Both the position numbers and the translations under genes were made by a program. A stretch of DNA of 64,000 nucleotides from Haladaptatus sp. R4 (lineage in GTDB: Archaea; Halobacteriota; Halobacteria; Halobacteriales; Haladaptataceae): contig NZ_LWHG01000032.1 in the NCBI RefSeq assembly GCF_001625445.1, forward strand, positions 62,001 through 126,000, read 5' to 3'. Under the pieces are notes generated by a model. That model was not told the origin of the DNA, did not search any database, and was given only the letters and a program-made list of their open reading frames with translations. Below, piece by piece: positions 27,479 to 38,350 of the stretch. Every line of letters starts with the position of its first letter. Position 1 is the stretch's first letter.

Positions 27479-28432
27479 TTAGCTCCCTCCCGTCGAACCT
27501 TCGTGTTCTTCATCGTGGACCGCCGGTTCCTCGGGTTCGACATCCTCGGCTTCGAGTTTGATGATGTACTTCCGAGTCAGTACGTCGTATAACCCACCGC
27601 CGATGATGCCGCCCACGATGGTCGAAACGGTTGGAACCCACCATTCACCGCGCGGACCGGGGAACGCGATGGATCCCCATCCGGCGAAGTAGCCCATGAT
27701 TCGCGGGCCGAGGTCGCGGGCCGGATTCAGCGCGGCCATGCTGATGGGCGATTCGTATTGGACGAGTGCCGCCACGAGTAGGCCGATGAGGAACGCCGCC
27801 AGCGCCGGAGAGGCGCGCGTTCCCATCGGGTTCTCGTCGTCCACGAGCGCGAAGATGACGGCGACGAGGATGGCCGTGATGACCATCTCGCTGAAGAACG
27901 CTTGCGGGAACGAGACGAGTCCCGCCGCCTGCTGTAACGAGTTGAGGTCACCGGTCTTCACACCCGCGAACGCCGGATTCGGGAAGAACGTCCAGAGCGT
28001 CATCCCCGTAATCGAACTCCCCGGTTCCCCGCGAACGACGTTGTTCGCCTGTGAGAACGAGTCGTAATATCCCGACCACGTGATGAGCAGGGTTCCGGCC
28101 GCCAGAAACGCCCCGATGATTTGGGACACGATGTAGCCGGGGACGTGTCGCCACGGGAAGTCCCGCCAGACGGCGTTGGCAATCGTCACCGCCGGGTTGA
28201 TGTGACCTTCAGAGACACCGCCGACCCAGTACACCGCAAACATCACGGCGAACCCCCACAGGATGGACACGCCGAACAGGTCGTATCCCCCCGTCAGTAT
28301 CGTGACGACGACCGCCCCGTCACCGAGCAGGACGAGGATGAACGTGCCGACGAGTTCGTTGATGTACTTCGCACGCCAGTACTCCTGGGGGCCCTGCGTT
28401 GCTGCTCCGGATTCGTCGGCCGTTTCCGACAT
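27479..28432 (-). CDS. glpF: glycerol facilitator (aquaglyceroporin)
   Basis: 317 residues, MIP family. The two half-helix signatures are HINPAVT at 78-83 and ALNPARDLGPR at 234-244; the Asp after the second NPAR marks the glycerol-conducting subgroup. Six membrane helices are followed by an acidic cytoplasmic tail. It passes glycerol through the membrane for GlpK to trap. The ATG (28432) is one base past the corrected glpK stop (28434-28436), so the pair is an operon. The reading is intact. Confidence 0.95.
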   Translation of the reverse strand: MSETADESGAATQGPQEYWRAKYINELVGTFILVLLGDGAVVVTILTGGYDLFGVSILWGFAVMFAVYWVGGVSEGHINPAVTIANAVWRDFPWRHVPGYIVSQIIGAFLAAGTLLITWSGYYDSFSQANNVVRGEPGSSITGMTLWTFFPNPAFAGVKTGDLNSLQQAAGLVSFPQAFFSEMVITAILVAVIFALVDDENPMGTRASPALAAFLIGLLVAALVQYESPISMAALNPARDLGPRIMGYFAGWGSIAFPGPRGEWWVPTVSTIVGGIIGGGLYDVLTRKYIIKLEAEDVEPEEPAVHDEEHEGSTGGS

Positions 28433-28433
28433 C

Positions 28434-29971
<1,538 letters not shown>

Positions 29972-30141
29972 CTGAATGCCCTCGTTTTGGTGCGCCGGAC
30001 TCCCCCACTCGACGACACCTCTGGGAGAGAGACGGGACGGAGAATAATGATGTTTTCCCACAGGGAGGTTTCCACGCCCGTAGCCCTGGGTTTTCACTCT
30101 CTCGCCAACCAGTCGTGAAAAATAGTCGTCAATTTCGTCGC

Positions 30142-31125
30142 TTATTCGTCTCGACCCACGTTCTCGATCCGGTCGTACTGCTCGCCCGAGAGTTCGATGT
30201 CGGCAGCGCCGACGTTCTCCTCCAGTTGGTCGGTCGTCCGCGCGCCGACGATGGGCGTACAGGAGAACTCGCGCTGTTGGATGAGCCAGCGGAGCGCGAC
30301 CTGCGCCGGGGTTGCGTCGAGTTCGTCCGCGACCGCTCGAATCTCGTCCAGAATCTCCCAGCCTTCCTCGGACATGTAGTAGTCCTCGAAGTAGTCCACG
30401 AGGTCCGCGCGCGACCGGCCGGGATGTCGCCGTCGCGTTCGTACTTGCCGGTCAGGAAGCCCGCCCGCGAGCGGCGAGTACGGACAGACCGCGATGTCCT
30501 GGTCGGCACAGACGTCGAGGTAGTCCTCCACCGGACCGCTCGCCGCCGCGTGGTACATGGGCTGAGTCACGTCGAAGCGCTCGAAGCCGTTTACGTTCGA
30601 TTTCCAGAGCGCCTTCGTGAGTTGCCACGCCGCCATCGTGGACGCGCCGAGGTAGTTCACCTTGCCCTCGTCCACGAGTTCCGTCAGCGTCGCGAGCGTC
30701 TCCTCTATCGGGGTTTCGTCGTCCCAGCGGTGAATGTAGTACACGTCGAGGTAATCCGTGCCGAGGCGGTCGAGCGTGCCCTCTATCTGGGCGCGGATGT
30801 GTTTACGCGAGAGGCCGGAATCGTTCGGTCCCGGTTCGCCCCAACCGTCGAACGGGAAGTACACCTTCGAGGCGATGACGAAGTCCTCGCGGTCGTACTC
30901 CGAGAGCCAGTCGCCGATCCACTCCTCGCTGGTGCCGTTCGGGCTACCGTAGACGTTCGCCGTGTCGATGAAGTTGATGCCGTTCTCCCACGCCGTGTCG
31001 AGCAGGTCGTGTGCTGTGTCGTAATCCGTTTCGACCGTGCCGTTCGATTCCATGGCGAATCGCCACGTCCCGAAACACAGTTCCGAGACCTTCGTGCCCG
31101 TCGAACCGAGAGTTCGATACTCCAT
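30142..31125 (-). CDS. aldo/keto reductase, two compensating frameshifts
   Basis: 327 residues with tetrad Asp54 (FIDTANVYG), Tyr59, Lys87 (ASKVYFP) and His132 (YYIHRWDD). The sequence has the K-channel beta/YghZ-like subgroup look (SEEWIGDWL, CPYSPLAGG). Between about 30425 and 30465 the frame is displaced: the local protein should read GFLTGKYERDGDIPAG, seen in the neighbouring frame. The cofactor end is PIVGARTTDQLEENV. It is a cytoplasmic NADPH reductase with no specific substrate indicated. It lies downstream of, and on the same strand as, the aldolase gene. Confidence 0.88.
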   Translation of the reverse strand: MEYRTLGSTGTKVSELCFGTWRFAMESNGTVETDYDTAHDLLDTAWENGINFIDTANVYGSPNGTSEEWIGDWLSEYDREDFVIASKVYFPFDGWGEPGPNDSGLSRKHIRAQIEGTLDRLGTDYLDVYYIHRWDDETPIEETLATLTELVDEGKVNYLGASTMAAWQLTKALWKSNVNGFERFDVTQPMYHAAASGPVEDYLDVCADQDIAVCPYSPLAGGLPDRQVRTRRRHPGRSRADLVDYFEDYYMSEEGWEILDEIRAVADELDATPAQVALRWLIQQREFSCTPIVGARTTDQLEENVGAADIELSGEQYDRIENVGRDE

Positions 31126-31245
31126 ACCACGGCGTCGTCGGGAAGGGTCCTAAAAGCCCGGAAAGCGGCTAAGTTCGGAAAGGGACGGAACGCGGATTCC
31201 GTACGTAAAACGGACCGAGCGTGGAGGGTCGCCCGGGTCGCGTCT

Positions 31246-32034
31246 TCAGGCCCCGTCGTACTCGCTCAACCAATCGCCGACTATTTCTTGAATCCCGAGG
31301 GTCGTCGTACCGATGTTCAGAATTTGATACCCGTTCCGAGCTTTTTCGTTGACATCGTCCATCCCGAAACCGAGGTTTCCCACGGGAACGCCTCGGTCGA
31401 TACCCGCCGTACGAACGGTTTCGACGGCGTCCCGTACGTCCGGATGGTCGAGTTCGCCGGGGGAGCCGACCGCGACCGAAAGGTCGAACGGGCCGACGAA
31501 AACGAACCCGAGGCCGGGAACGGCCAGAATGGAGTCGATGTTCTCGACCGCCTCGCGCGACTCAATCGTCACACCGATGAGGACCTCTGCGTCCTCGGTA
31601 GCGACGTAATCGTCCTCCCGTCCCCACCGACTCGCTCGCGGAACCGCGAGGCCGCGTTCTCCCGGTTCGCCGTCGTAGCCGAAATACGACGCTCGAACGA
31701 TATCCCGCACCTCGTCCGCTGTATCGACGTGCGAGAGGAACACGTTTCTCACACCGGCATCCAGTACCTTCCGGACGAGCGCCGGTTCCGTAACCGGAAC
31801 CCGAACTAACAGTTCCGTTCCCGTGAGCTCACTCGCGCGAAGCAACGATTCCACTGCGCCCGCATCCCACGGACTCGGTCCCGCGTGCTCGAAATCGATC
31901 CAGACGAAATCGAGTCCGAGGTCGCCGTACAGTTCGACGACCGTCGGCGCGTACGTGTCGTCGGCTATTCCGAGTACGATTTCGCCGTTTTCGAGCCGAT
32001 TTCGCAAACTAGCTGTGTCTTCTGTCTGTGTCAT
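31246..32034 (-). CDS. HpcH/HpaI-family aldolase
   Basis: 262 residues, intact. The fold of the class II aldolase/citrate lyase-like family is evident from GIADDTYAPTVVELYGDLGL, FVWIDFEHAGPS (general base region), GVTIESREAVEN (metal Glu) and FVGPFDLSVAVG (metal Asp). Members cleave 4-hydroxy-2-oxo acids to pyruvate plus an aldehyde. The aldo/keto reductase 120 bp downstream on the same strand could use an aldehyde product; this is inference. Confidence 0.87.
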   Translation of the reverse strand: MTQTEDTASLRNRLENGEIVLGIADDTYAPTVVELYGDLGLDFVWIDFEHAGPSPWDAGAVESLLRASELTGTELLVRVPVTEPALVRKVLDAGVRNVFLSHVDTADEVRDIVRASYFGYDGEPGERGLAVPRASRWGREDDYVATEDAEVLIGVTIESREAVENIDSILAVPGLGFVFVGPFDLSVAVGSPGELDHPDVRDAVETVRTAGIDRGVPVGNLGFGMDDVNEKARNGYQILNIGTTTLGIQEIVGDWLSEYDGA

Positions 32035-32203
32035 GAGTCTCCCCCCACGAGGAATCGATTACGGTGGATTCCTCGGATGTGCTTTCTCCCCCCGACCGTT
32101 TCCGTACCGCACCCGATTGTGGAGCGGCGAACCTGCTACGCTACCGGAGGTAGTATCCCTGTTGGTCAGTGATACCAAAGTACACGGTGCCGTCGACATC
32201 GCG

Positions 32204-33192
32204 CTATTCCTCGGTTGGATACTCCTTTCGCACAACGACGCCGCCGCTCGAATTCCGAACGACGACCGTATCGCCGCCGTTGTTCCAGACGGCGCTTCCC
32301 TCACCCCAGTACAGGTCCGACGCGGAATCGCTTCCGCTGCCGGTGTGGAGCGTGACCGTCGAACCGGCGGCCAGCGTCGTCCCGGTCGGCACTTCGTAGC
32401 TGTGCCCCGCCGCGTCCGAAACCGACCAACCGGAGATGTCGAGCGGTTCGTTCCCCGTATTCTTCAGGACGACGTACTCCTCGTTCGGATTCTCGTTGTC
32501 GTTTCCGGGGGCGTCCGCACGAATTTCGCTGATGGCGAGGGGGCTGGTCGTGCTCCCTCCAGTCGTCGAGGTGGCGGTTGTCGTCGTCTGCCCGCCGTCA
32601 CTCCCTCCGCTCGCACACTCCCAGAGTCCGAGACCGGTCTTTTGTGCGGCCGATTCGGCGGCGTAAAACCGCTGGCGCTTGGTGAATTCGCTGTCGTACA
32701 CCCGCGCGTAGCCCTGCTTGACCAGTTGGTAGTTGAATAGGGTGCCGTCCCCCTCGCGAATGTAGATCAGCAGTCGTCCGTAGTAGCCGCGCGGCCCTCG
32801 TTCTCGTCCAGCGTGATGGTCACCCGCGTGCCAGCGAGTTCGGTGTCGGCGAACTCGCTGGCCTTGTGGCCCCAGTCGCGCAGGCAACTCGAACCGGCGG
32901 CGTCGTCCGGAATACCCTCGAACTCCGTCGGGTCGTTTTCGGTGTGGACCTCGGGCGTATCCACGCCGAGCAATCGTCCCGTGTCCGTCGTTCCGTTCTC
33001 GTACTGGAACTTCACCGTGTCGCCGTCAACGATTCGAGTGATGGTCACCGTCCAACTGTGGGCGGACTCCGGGTTCGACCGTCCGGTCGTCGTGGACTGC
33101 TGTACGGAGGTACACCCGGCGGTCAGCACGCTCGTCCCGAGAAGGAGGAGAACGGCGAAGACGGCGAATCGGGAGGAAACGGTGAGAGACAC
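32204..33192 (-). CDS. lipoprotein thermonuclease with lamin-tail domain, one frameshift
   Basis: About 329 residues. The lipoprotein signal ends LTAGC (Cys27). The SNase domain starts TITRIVDGDTVKFQYENG and carries GVDTPEVH and, after a frame change near 32790, GRLLIYI and LVKQGYARVYDSEFTKRQRF. A Thr/Ser-rich linker leads to a C-terminal lamin-tail domain (ISEIRADAPGNDNENPNEEY, LKNTGNEPLDISGWSVSD). It is probably a cell-surface Ca-dependent nuclease that degrades external DNA or RNA as nutrient, with the lamin-tail as a surface or nucleic-acid binding module. Confidence 0.85.
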
Positions 33193-33253
33193 GACGATAT
33201 CGAGACGGGGTCGGGGGATAAAACTAGGTGAGAGAGGCGAGTGAGTTCGCGGG

Positions 33254-34104
33254 TCACTGGCTCGTCGGCAGATACGAAAGCGGACTGACGGGGCAGAACA
33301 TCGGCGCTTCGGTGAGGAGGTGGCGGAGAACGCGGACGTGTCCGGAACCGACGAGGAGGAGGAGTTTGTCGTCGTCCGGGGACATGACTCGCCAGAGGTG
33401 GTGGATCATCCGGATGTTGCGGTCGTACCAGTAGGCGAGGACGGTCGGGCTACCGAATCCCTCACCAGTAGCTCGAACCCCTTTGTCGAACATGGTGTCG
33501 TGGTTGTATCGGTTCTCCTCTTTTCTATTGATCCAGCCGAAGTATTCCGGAATCGTGGATGACGAGAGACGTTCGTCGCTCTCGCGCTGTCGGTCCTCGC
33601 TGCCCGTAAGTTCGACGTCGGTCTTTCGTCCCGAATCGATCCCGCGGTCCTCGAACGGGTCCGCCTCGGGTTCCGGCGGGTGTTCGTCTATCGCGGCAAC
33701 TCGTTCGTGGTCGAGTCGAGCCGCGAGTCGAAATGCCACCTGCACGACTTCGCTTCGGCATTCGGTCGCCGGTTCGTCGCGACGGGATGGAGTGCCGGAA
33801 ACGTCTCTTCGTGGTCGTACGCGCGTTCGCCCGACCAATACTCCCGATACCGGTCGTTGAGCACGTCGTTTCGGTCGTACGGTCGCTCGACGGTGATCAG
33901 GTCGGGGGTCCACTCCGCGATGCGAGTCACCAACTCGCGCAGTTCGGCTTGTCGGTGGGAGGCGAGCACGTCGTCGGCATCGACGTTCACCTCGTCCAAT
34001 CCGGGGTTGTCCATGTGGTAGGTGCCGAGCAACATGACTTGCACTTGTTCGGGCGTCGGTTCCGGCCATCCGTTCGGCGTCCGTCTTTCGCTGGGAGAAG
34101 CCAT
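33254..34104 (-). CDS. DUF5694-type protein, one frameshift
   Basis: About 283 residues. The N-terminus reads QVMLLGTYHMDNPGLD followed by LITVERPYDRND, and the C-terminus reads IRMIHHLWRVMSPDDDKLLLLVGSGHVRVLRHLL. The GTxHxxNPG and GxGHxxxLR motifs recall the TraB/ChaN-like fold and the DUF5694 family. The frame changes near 33785. The enzymatic role is unknown; conserved His and Glu suggest hydrolase chemistry. Start MASPSERRTP at 34104. Confidence 0.7.
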
Positions 34105-34194
34105 ACGCTCGAAAGGAACGAAACTGGAATAAATGTTTGCAGAGCATCATTTCTATAGGCTGAATTGCAGAACGCCAGTTCTATTGGAAATGTA

Positions 34195-35081
34195 TCAACT
34201 TCTGCGCTGTTGGACGACGTCCAACTCGCGGTCGAAGACGAACGTTCGGGTTTCGCCGTCCAGCGTCATCGGAACGGCGATGCGAAGCGGATCGGTCGAT
34301 TCGACCGTCGCGTTGTCCGTCGCCCGCCACGGCAGTTCCCACGGCGGCGTTTCGCGCAGGTCGATGCCGTGTTCGTAATGAAAGGCGGCGACGAGCGGGT
34401 GAGTGAGAACGACCAACTGAACCGCGCTGTTGTAGCTGTAACCACAGCGTTCGCAGTCGTAGAACAGCATCCCGACCAATCCGCTCCCTTCGAGCCAATC
34501 GGGTGCCTCGGGGTCGTCGGAGAGGTACAGCGTCGATTCTAGCTTGCCATGGCAGTTCGTGCAGATACCGAGGTCCGTCGCGTCGCCGTCATGCGAAGCC
34601 AGCGGGCGACGACGGTCGGTGCGTCCGTCGCGTCGAATCCCTCCATGACGCCCGCGGGTATTTCCGGGTCGGTAAACGCCCACTCGCAGTCGGTACAGTC
34701 GATGGTTATCCCGTGGTCACGGAAGACCGCCTCCAATCGTCCTCCGCAGTGGATGCACGCCCCATCGACGGGGACCGAACCGGCACCGAATTCGGCCGTG
34801 AGCCAACCGGAGAGAACCGCACCGACGATTCGCTCTCCCGGCGACGCGATGGCGTATCCGTCGTCCGTTTCGCGGACGAACTGCCCCGTGAGTTTTCCGA
34901 GGTGGTAGTTGAATCCGCCGGGGTCGTCAGCACCGACGCGGGAGCGCAGTTCGGAGAACTGAAGCGACCCGTCGGCGTCGTTCAATACGCGAAGGATCCG
35001 AAACCGGGTTTCGTTGCCGAGCAACCCGAAGGCCTCGTCCGGGGAGCGTCGGGTGACGATGGGGTCATCGTCTCGTGTCAT
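34195..35081 (-). CDS. winged-helix regulator with two zinc ribbons, one frameshift
   Basis: About 296 residues. N-terminal ArsR-like winged helix: LGNETRFRILRVLNDADGS, then SRVGADDPGGFNYHLGKLTG. The first zinc ribbon is CIHCGG with CTDC, and a second ribbon downstream is CTNCHG with CERCG. The frame changes near 34593 (ARWLRHDGDATD). The arrangement is a common haloarchaeal regulator type without assigned ligand. ATG 35081 was chosen at MTRDDDPIVTRRSPDE. It is divergent from the membrane protein at 35214. Confidence 0.78.
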
Positions 35082-35213
35082 ACGTATTCGTCGAAAAACG
35101 GGACCATATGCGATGTGGTTCGCGCCCCCTCCAATACTCAACATCCAAAGTTCGGAATTCGAATCGCGATTTCTCACGGAACATTTATTATCACTGGGGA
35201 ATTGTTATTAGTA

Positions 35214-35642
35214 ATGAATAAATCGGATTCGTCAGGAGTGCTGTACGGAATCGTGGGGATCGTTGGAGCATTCCTCCTGTATTGGGGTGTCGTGAGTATC
35301 ATGACGACGTCGTACGTCCCGTCCGTTACGTTCCCGTTGCTCGACCGGACGCTCACGGCAGTGGGTCAATACGTCTGGATTCCCGCGATCGGCGTCCTCC
35401 TGCTCACGGTGAGCGTGTCGCCACTCGTGTCAGTCGGTGCTCGAAGGAGTCGAATTGGGCGAGTAACGATCGGTGGCTTTGGAGTCGTTCTGCTGGGTCT
35501 CGGCGGTGCGATCACGGCACTCACCATCTCCCCGACCTGGGGATTCCTCCAGTTCTCGCCCGTCGTTCTAACCGGCGTGCTGCTGGTGGCCATCGCTTTC
35601 GGGCTTCAGGACCGAGTGTCGAAACGCGTCCACCCGGCGTAA
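35214..35642 (+). CDS. four-helix membrane protein, unknown
   Basis: 142 residues with about four hydrophobic helices (GIVGIVGAFLLYWGVVSI, YVWIPAIGVLLLTVSVSPLV, IGGFGVVLLGLGGAITAL, FSPVVLTGVLLVAIAFGL). A TTTATTA box lies 27 nt before ATG 35214, so the transcript is leaderless. No family was recognised. It is divergent from the zinc-ribbon regulator, which may control it. Confidence 0.75.
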   Translation: MNKSDSSGVLYGIVGIVGAFLLYWGVVSIMTTSYVPSVTFPLLDRTLTAVGQYVWIPAIGVLLLTVSVSPLVSVGARRSRIGRVTIGGFGVVLLGLGGAITALTISPTWGFLQFSPVVLTGVLLVAIAFGLQDRVSKRVHPA

Positions 35643-35760
35643 TTTCCTCGACGGTCCTTCGACTCGAACGGACTCGGAGTGCTCCCGTCGCGGTGGTCGC
35701 GAAAGAGTAACGGATCGGAGAAGAAGGACGTTTTATACCTCGGCGAAGAAACGAACTGGT

Positions 35761-36237
35761 ATGAGCGGGACCCCGATCGAGCGATTTCAGGAGAACGCGA
35801 CCGAAATCGCGTCGATCCTCGTTACGGGGATTTGGCTCCTCGCCTTGCTCACCGGCCAAGGATGGTGGCTGTGGGCACTATTGGGCGGTTACATCGTCGT
35901 TATTCCGATAGTCGAGTTGCTGTTCGGTGACGAAGACGAGGAGGAAGCGGCCGATGAACCGTCCTCGCGGAAACAGCGACGGCAGGAGCACAGGGAGAGA
36001 AGAAGGAACCGACGACGAGACCGGTGGGAAGACGACCCACAGGAAAACGACGATGGCACACGCGGAGCGGCGAACAACCGCGACGCCCTCGAAACGCTCA
36101 AGGACCGCTACGCACGCGGCGAACTCACCGACGAGCAGTTCGAGCGAAAACTGGAGAAACTCATGGAGAACGACACCGTGGAGGACGTCGAGGACCGATT
36201 CCGAACCGATCGGGAGCGAAACCTCGAACGCGAATGA
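35761..36237 (+). CDS. SHOCT-domain membrane protein
   Basis: 158 residues. Two hydrophobic segments (IASILVTGIWLLALLTG and WLWALLGGYIVVIPIVELLFG) are followed by an acidic then Arg-rich linker and a C-terminal SHOCT motif (ALETLKDRYARGELTDEQFERKLEKLM). TTTATA about 27 nt upstream of the ATG supports a leaderless start. SHOCT domains are thought to mediate oligomerisation; function otherwise unknown. Confidence 0.85.
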   Translation: MSGTPIERFQENATEIASILVTGIWLLALLTGQGWWLWALLGGYIVVIPIVELLFGDEDEEEAADEPSSRKQRRQEHRERRRNRRRDRWEDDPQENDDGTRGAANNRDALETLKDRYARGELTDEQFERKLEKLMENDTVEDVEDRFRTDRERNLERE

Positions 36238-36311
36238 TCGAAACCGACCCGATTTTTACTCGTCTCCCGACGCGCGAAGATTTATAACTGAAACCGGGAC
36301 AAGGTGCTCTA

Positions 36312-36439
36312 TGGACGAATGGGAGTACAAAATTGTGGAACTGTCGAACGGCGGCCTCTTCGGAGATAGCGAGAAACCGACGGAAGCGGGCCTCAACGAA
36401 CTCGGCGAACGAGGCTGGGAACTGGGGAGACAGGGGTGA
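36312..36439 (+). CDS. DUF4177-like small protein, probably truncated by frameshift
   Basis: It starts MDEWEYKIVELSNGGLFG and reaches LNELGERGWELG before a stop at 36439. DUF4177 proteins continue for another 15-20 residues after GWELV. Downstream bases up to TAA at about 36531-36533 contain SNGSLGGRPKSEANALVV in another frame, which would make a sensible C-terminus after two small indels. Function unknown; the family is found as small stand-alone proteins. Confidence 0.65.
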
Positions 36440-36539
36440 GAACTGACGGCATCGTCGACCGGGTCGAACGGGTCACTTGGCGGACGACCCAAAAGCGAGG
36501 CGAATGCGCTGGTAGTAAACGTCCGAATGAGTAACCGCG

Positions 36540-38269
36540 TCACTCCTCGACCGTCCAAGAATCGAGCGTTTCCTGCACCAGCGCCTCGCCGACTGCTCGG
36601 CCGAGAACGTCGTAACCGGCGCGTTCGGCGCGGTCGTCGGCGGACGCGATGAGCCGCGAGACGATGAACTCCGGCGTGGACCTGCCGACCGTGTCAAAGC
36701 GGGGTTGGTAGTCCACGAGCAGGTCCAACTCCTCGTCCAACCCTTCGGCGAAGATACCGTCCTTCCGGGCTTGCTCGGGGAGTGGATTCAAGTCGTCCGC
36801 GAGGTGGGTGACGAACACGCCGAGCGCGCCCCTGTCGACGGTCAAACTCACGAGACCGTGGAGGAGGTTCGCGGCGCTCCCCGGTTCGGTGATCGCTTCG
36901 AACTCGTCCACCAGCATGAGCGTCCGCCCGTCGTCAGTGAGCGGCGGGACGATGCTCCGAAGCGTGGATTCGAGCACGCCAGCGTTGAAACTGGCGTGGC
37001 GGCGATGGAAGACGATGGCGTCGGAAATCGACACCTGCGCCCGCGATGCGGGGACGGGAAGGCCCATCTGTGCCAGCAAGCCGACCTGACACAGCGTTTC
37101 GAGCAGGGTCGTCTTCCCACCGCTGTTCGCGCCGGTCAGGACGGTCACGCGGTCACCTTTCGGCGGTCCCGCGACGGCGTGGTCGCCGATGCCGTAGGTG
37201 ATGGGCTGGACGTCGCCGCTCCCCGTGGCGAGAAAGAGGTTCCGTGCGCCCTCGACGGCGAACCCGGAGTCCACGAACTCCGGACGCGTGAGGTCGAACG
37301 CGGCGGCGAAGCGGGCGAGCGACAGCGAGACCGCGAGGTCGCTCACGGCCGAAACGGCGGCGTCGATGGCATCACGGGCGGTTTCGATGTCGGATTCGAG
37401 TCGCTCGACCACAGAGGATTCGCGTTCCTCGGCCGCGGCACGGCTTTCGGCGACGAGTTCGCGGAGCGACCCGCCGACGAAGTCAGTGGCGTCGGTCGCC
37501 TCGCCCACCGTCGCGTCGCGGATTCGCTCCCCGGTTCGATGTCGGTCTCACGGGCGACGTACTCGACGTAGCTCTCGCGGAACTCGTCGGGGTTTCGAAC
37601 GTCACCTGACTGGACGGCTTCGAGCACGTCGAGGTACCCGCTTTCGAGTCGTTCGGCCGCTGCGAGCGTCTCCCGGAGGCGGTCGAGTTCCTCGTCGGCA
37701 CCCTCCGCAACCGATCCGTCGTCGAGTTTTCCGAGGGCACCCTCCGCGACTTCGAGGTCGTCCGGGTCGATTTCCGCGACGGTGGCGAACGCGCCGTCAT
37801 CGACGCCGGTTCGTTGGAGCGCCCGCGCCGTCTCGACGGCGGTTCGCTCGCTGCCGTCGTAGGCGTCGAACGAATCGAGGACGGTTTCCCGCGTCTCGTC
37901 GTCCAGTTCATCCCACGATTCCACGGCCGCCATCACGGAGTCGAGTCGTTCCTCCGCCTTCTCCCGGGATCGAACCGGGGTGAAGACGCGAATTCGGTCG
38001 CCCGCGTCGGGCGTCACGGCGTAGTCGCTGGCGAGGTCGAGCAGTGACTTGTACACCGAACGAGCATCCCGCGTGGCGAGAACGTTCATCCCCTCGCCCC
38101 CGTTGGCCTGCCGGAGGATACGTGTCGCCCGTCCTCGGGGAAGCCCCGCTTTCGTCAGTGCGCGAACGTCGCTCGATTCGATGGCGTGAATCGCCCGTTC
38201 GACGCCGAGTTCCGATGCGAGCAACTCGCTCGTCTTCGGCCCGACGCCCCAGTAATCCTCCAGCCTCAT
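36540..38269 (-). CDS. MutS-like ATPase with N-terminal helix-hairpin-helix, one frameshift
   Basis: About 577 residues. The N-terminus MRLEDYWGVGPKTSELLASELG is a helix-hairpin-helix, followed by a long helical (clamp-like) region. The C-terminal MutS domain V carries Walker A LTGANSGGKTTLL, LVDEFEAITEPG (Walker B region) and FVTHLADDL. The frame changes near 37530 in a G run (IEPG-ERIRDATVGEATD). It lacks the mismatch-recognition domain of MutS1. It is therefore a MutS5/MutS2-like structure-specific DNA ATPase, probably acting in recombination or branched-DNA processing; the exact role is not shown. Confidence 0.82.
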
Positions 38270-38350
38270 ACCTGTTGGCTGACACGGACGGGTATTAATC
38301 ATTCCCGTTTGACCGAAAGGTAGAGATAGCTCCGCGGTATTAATATTCCT

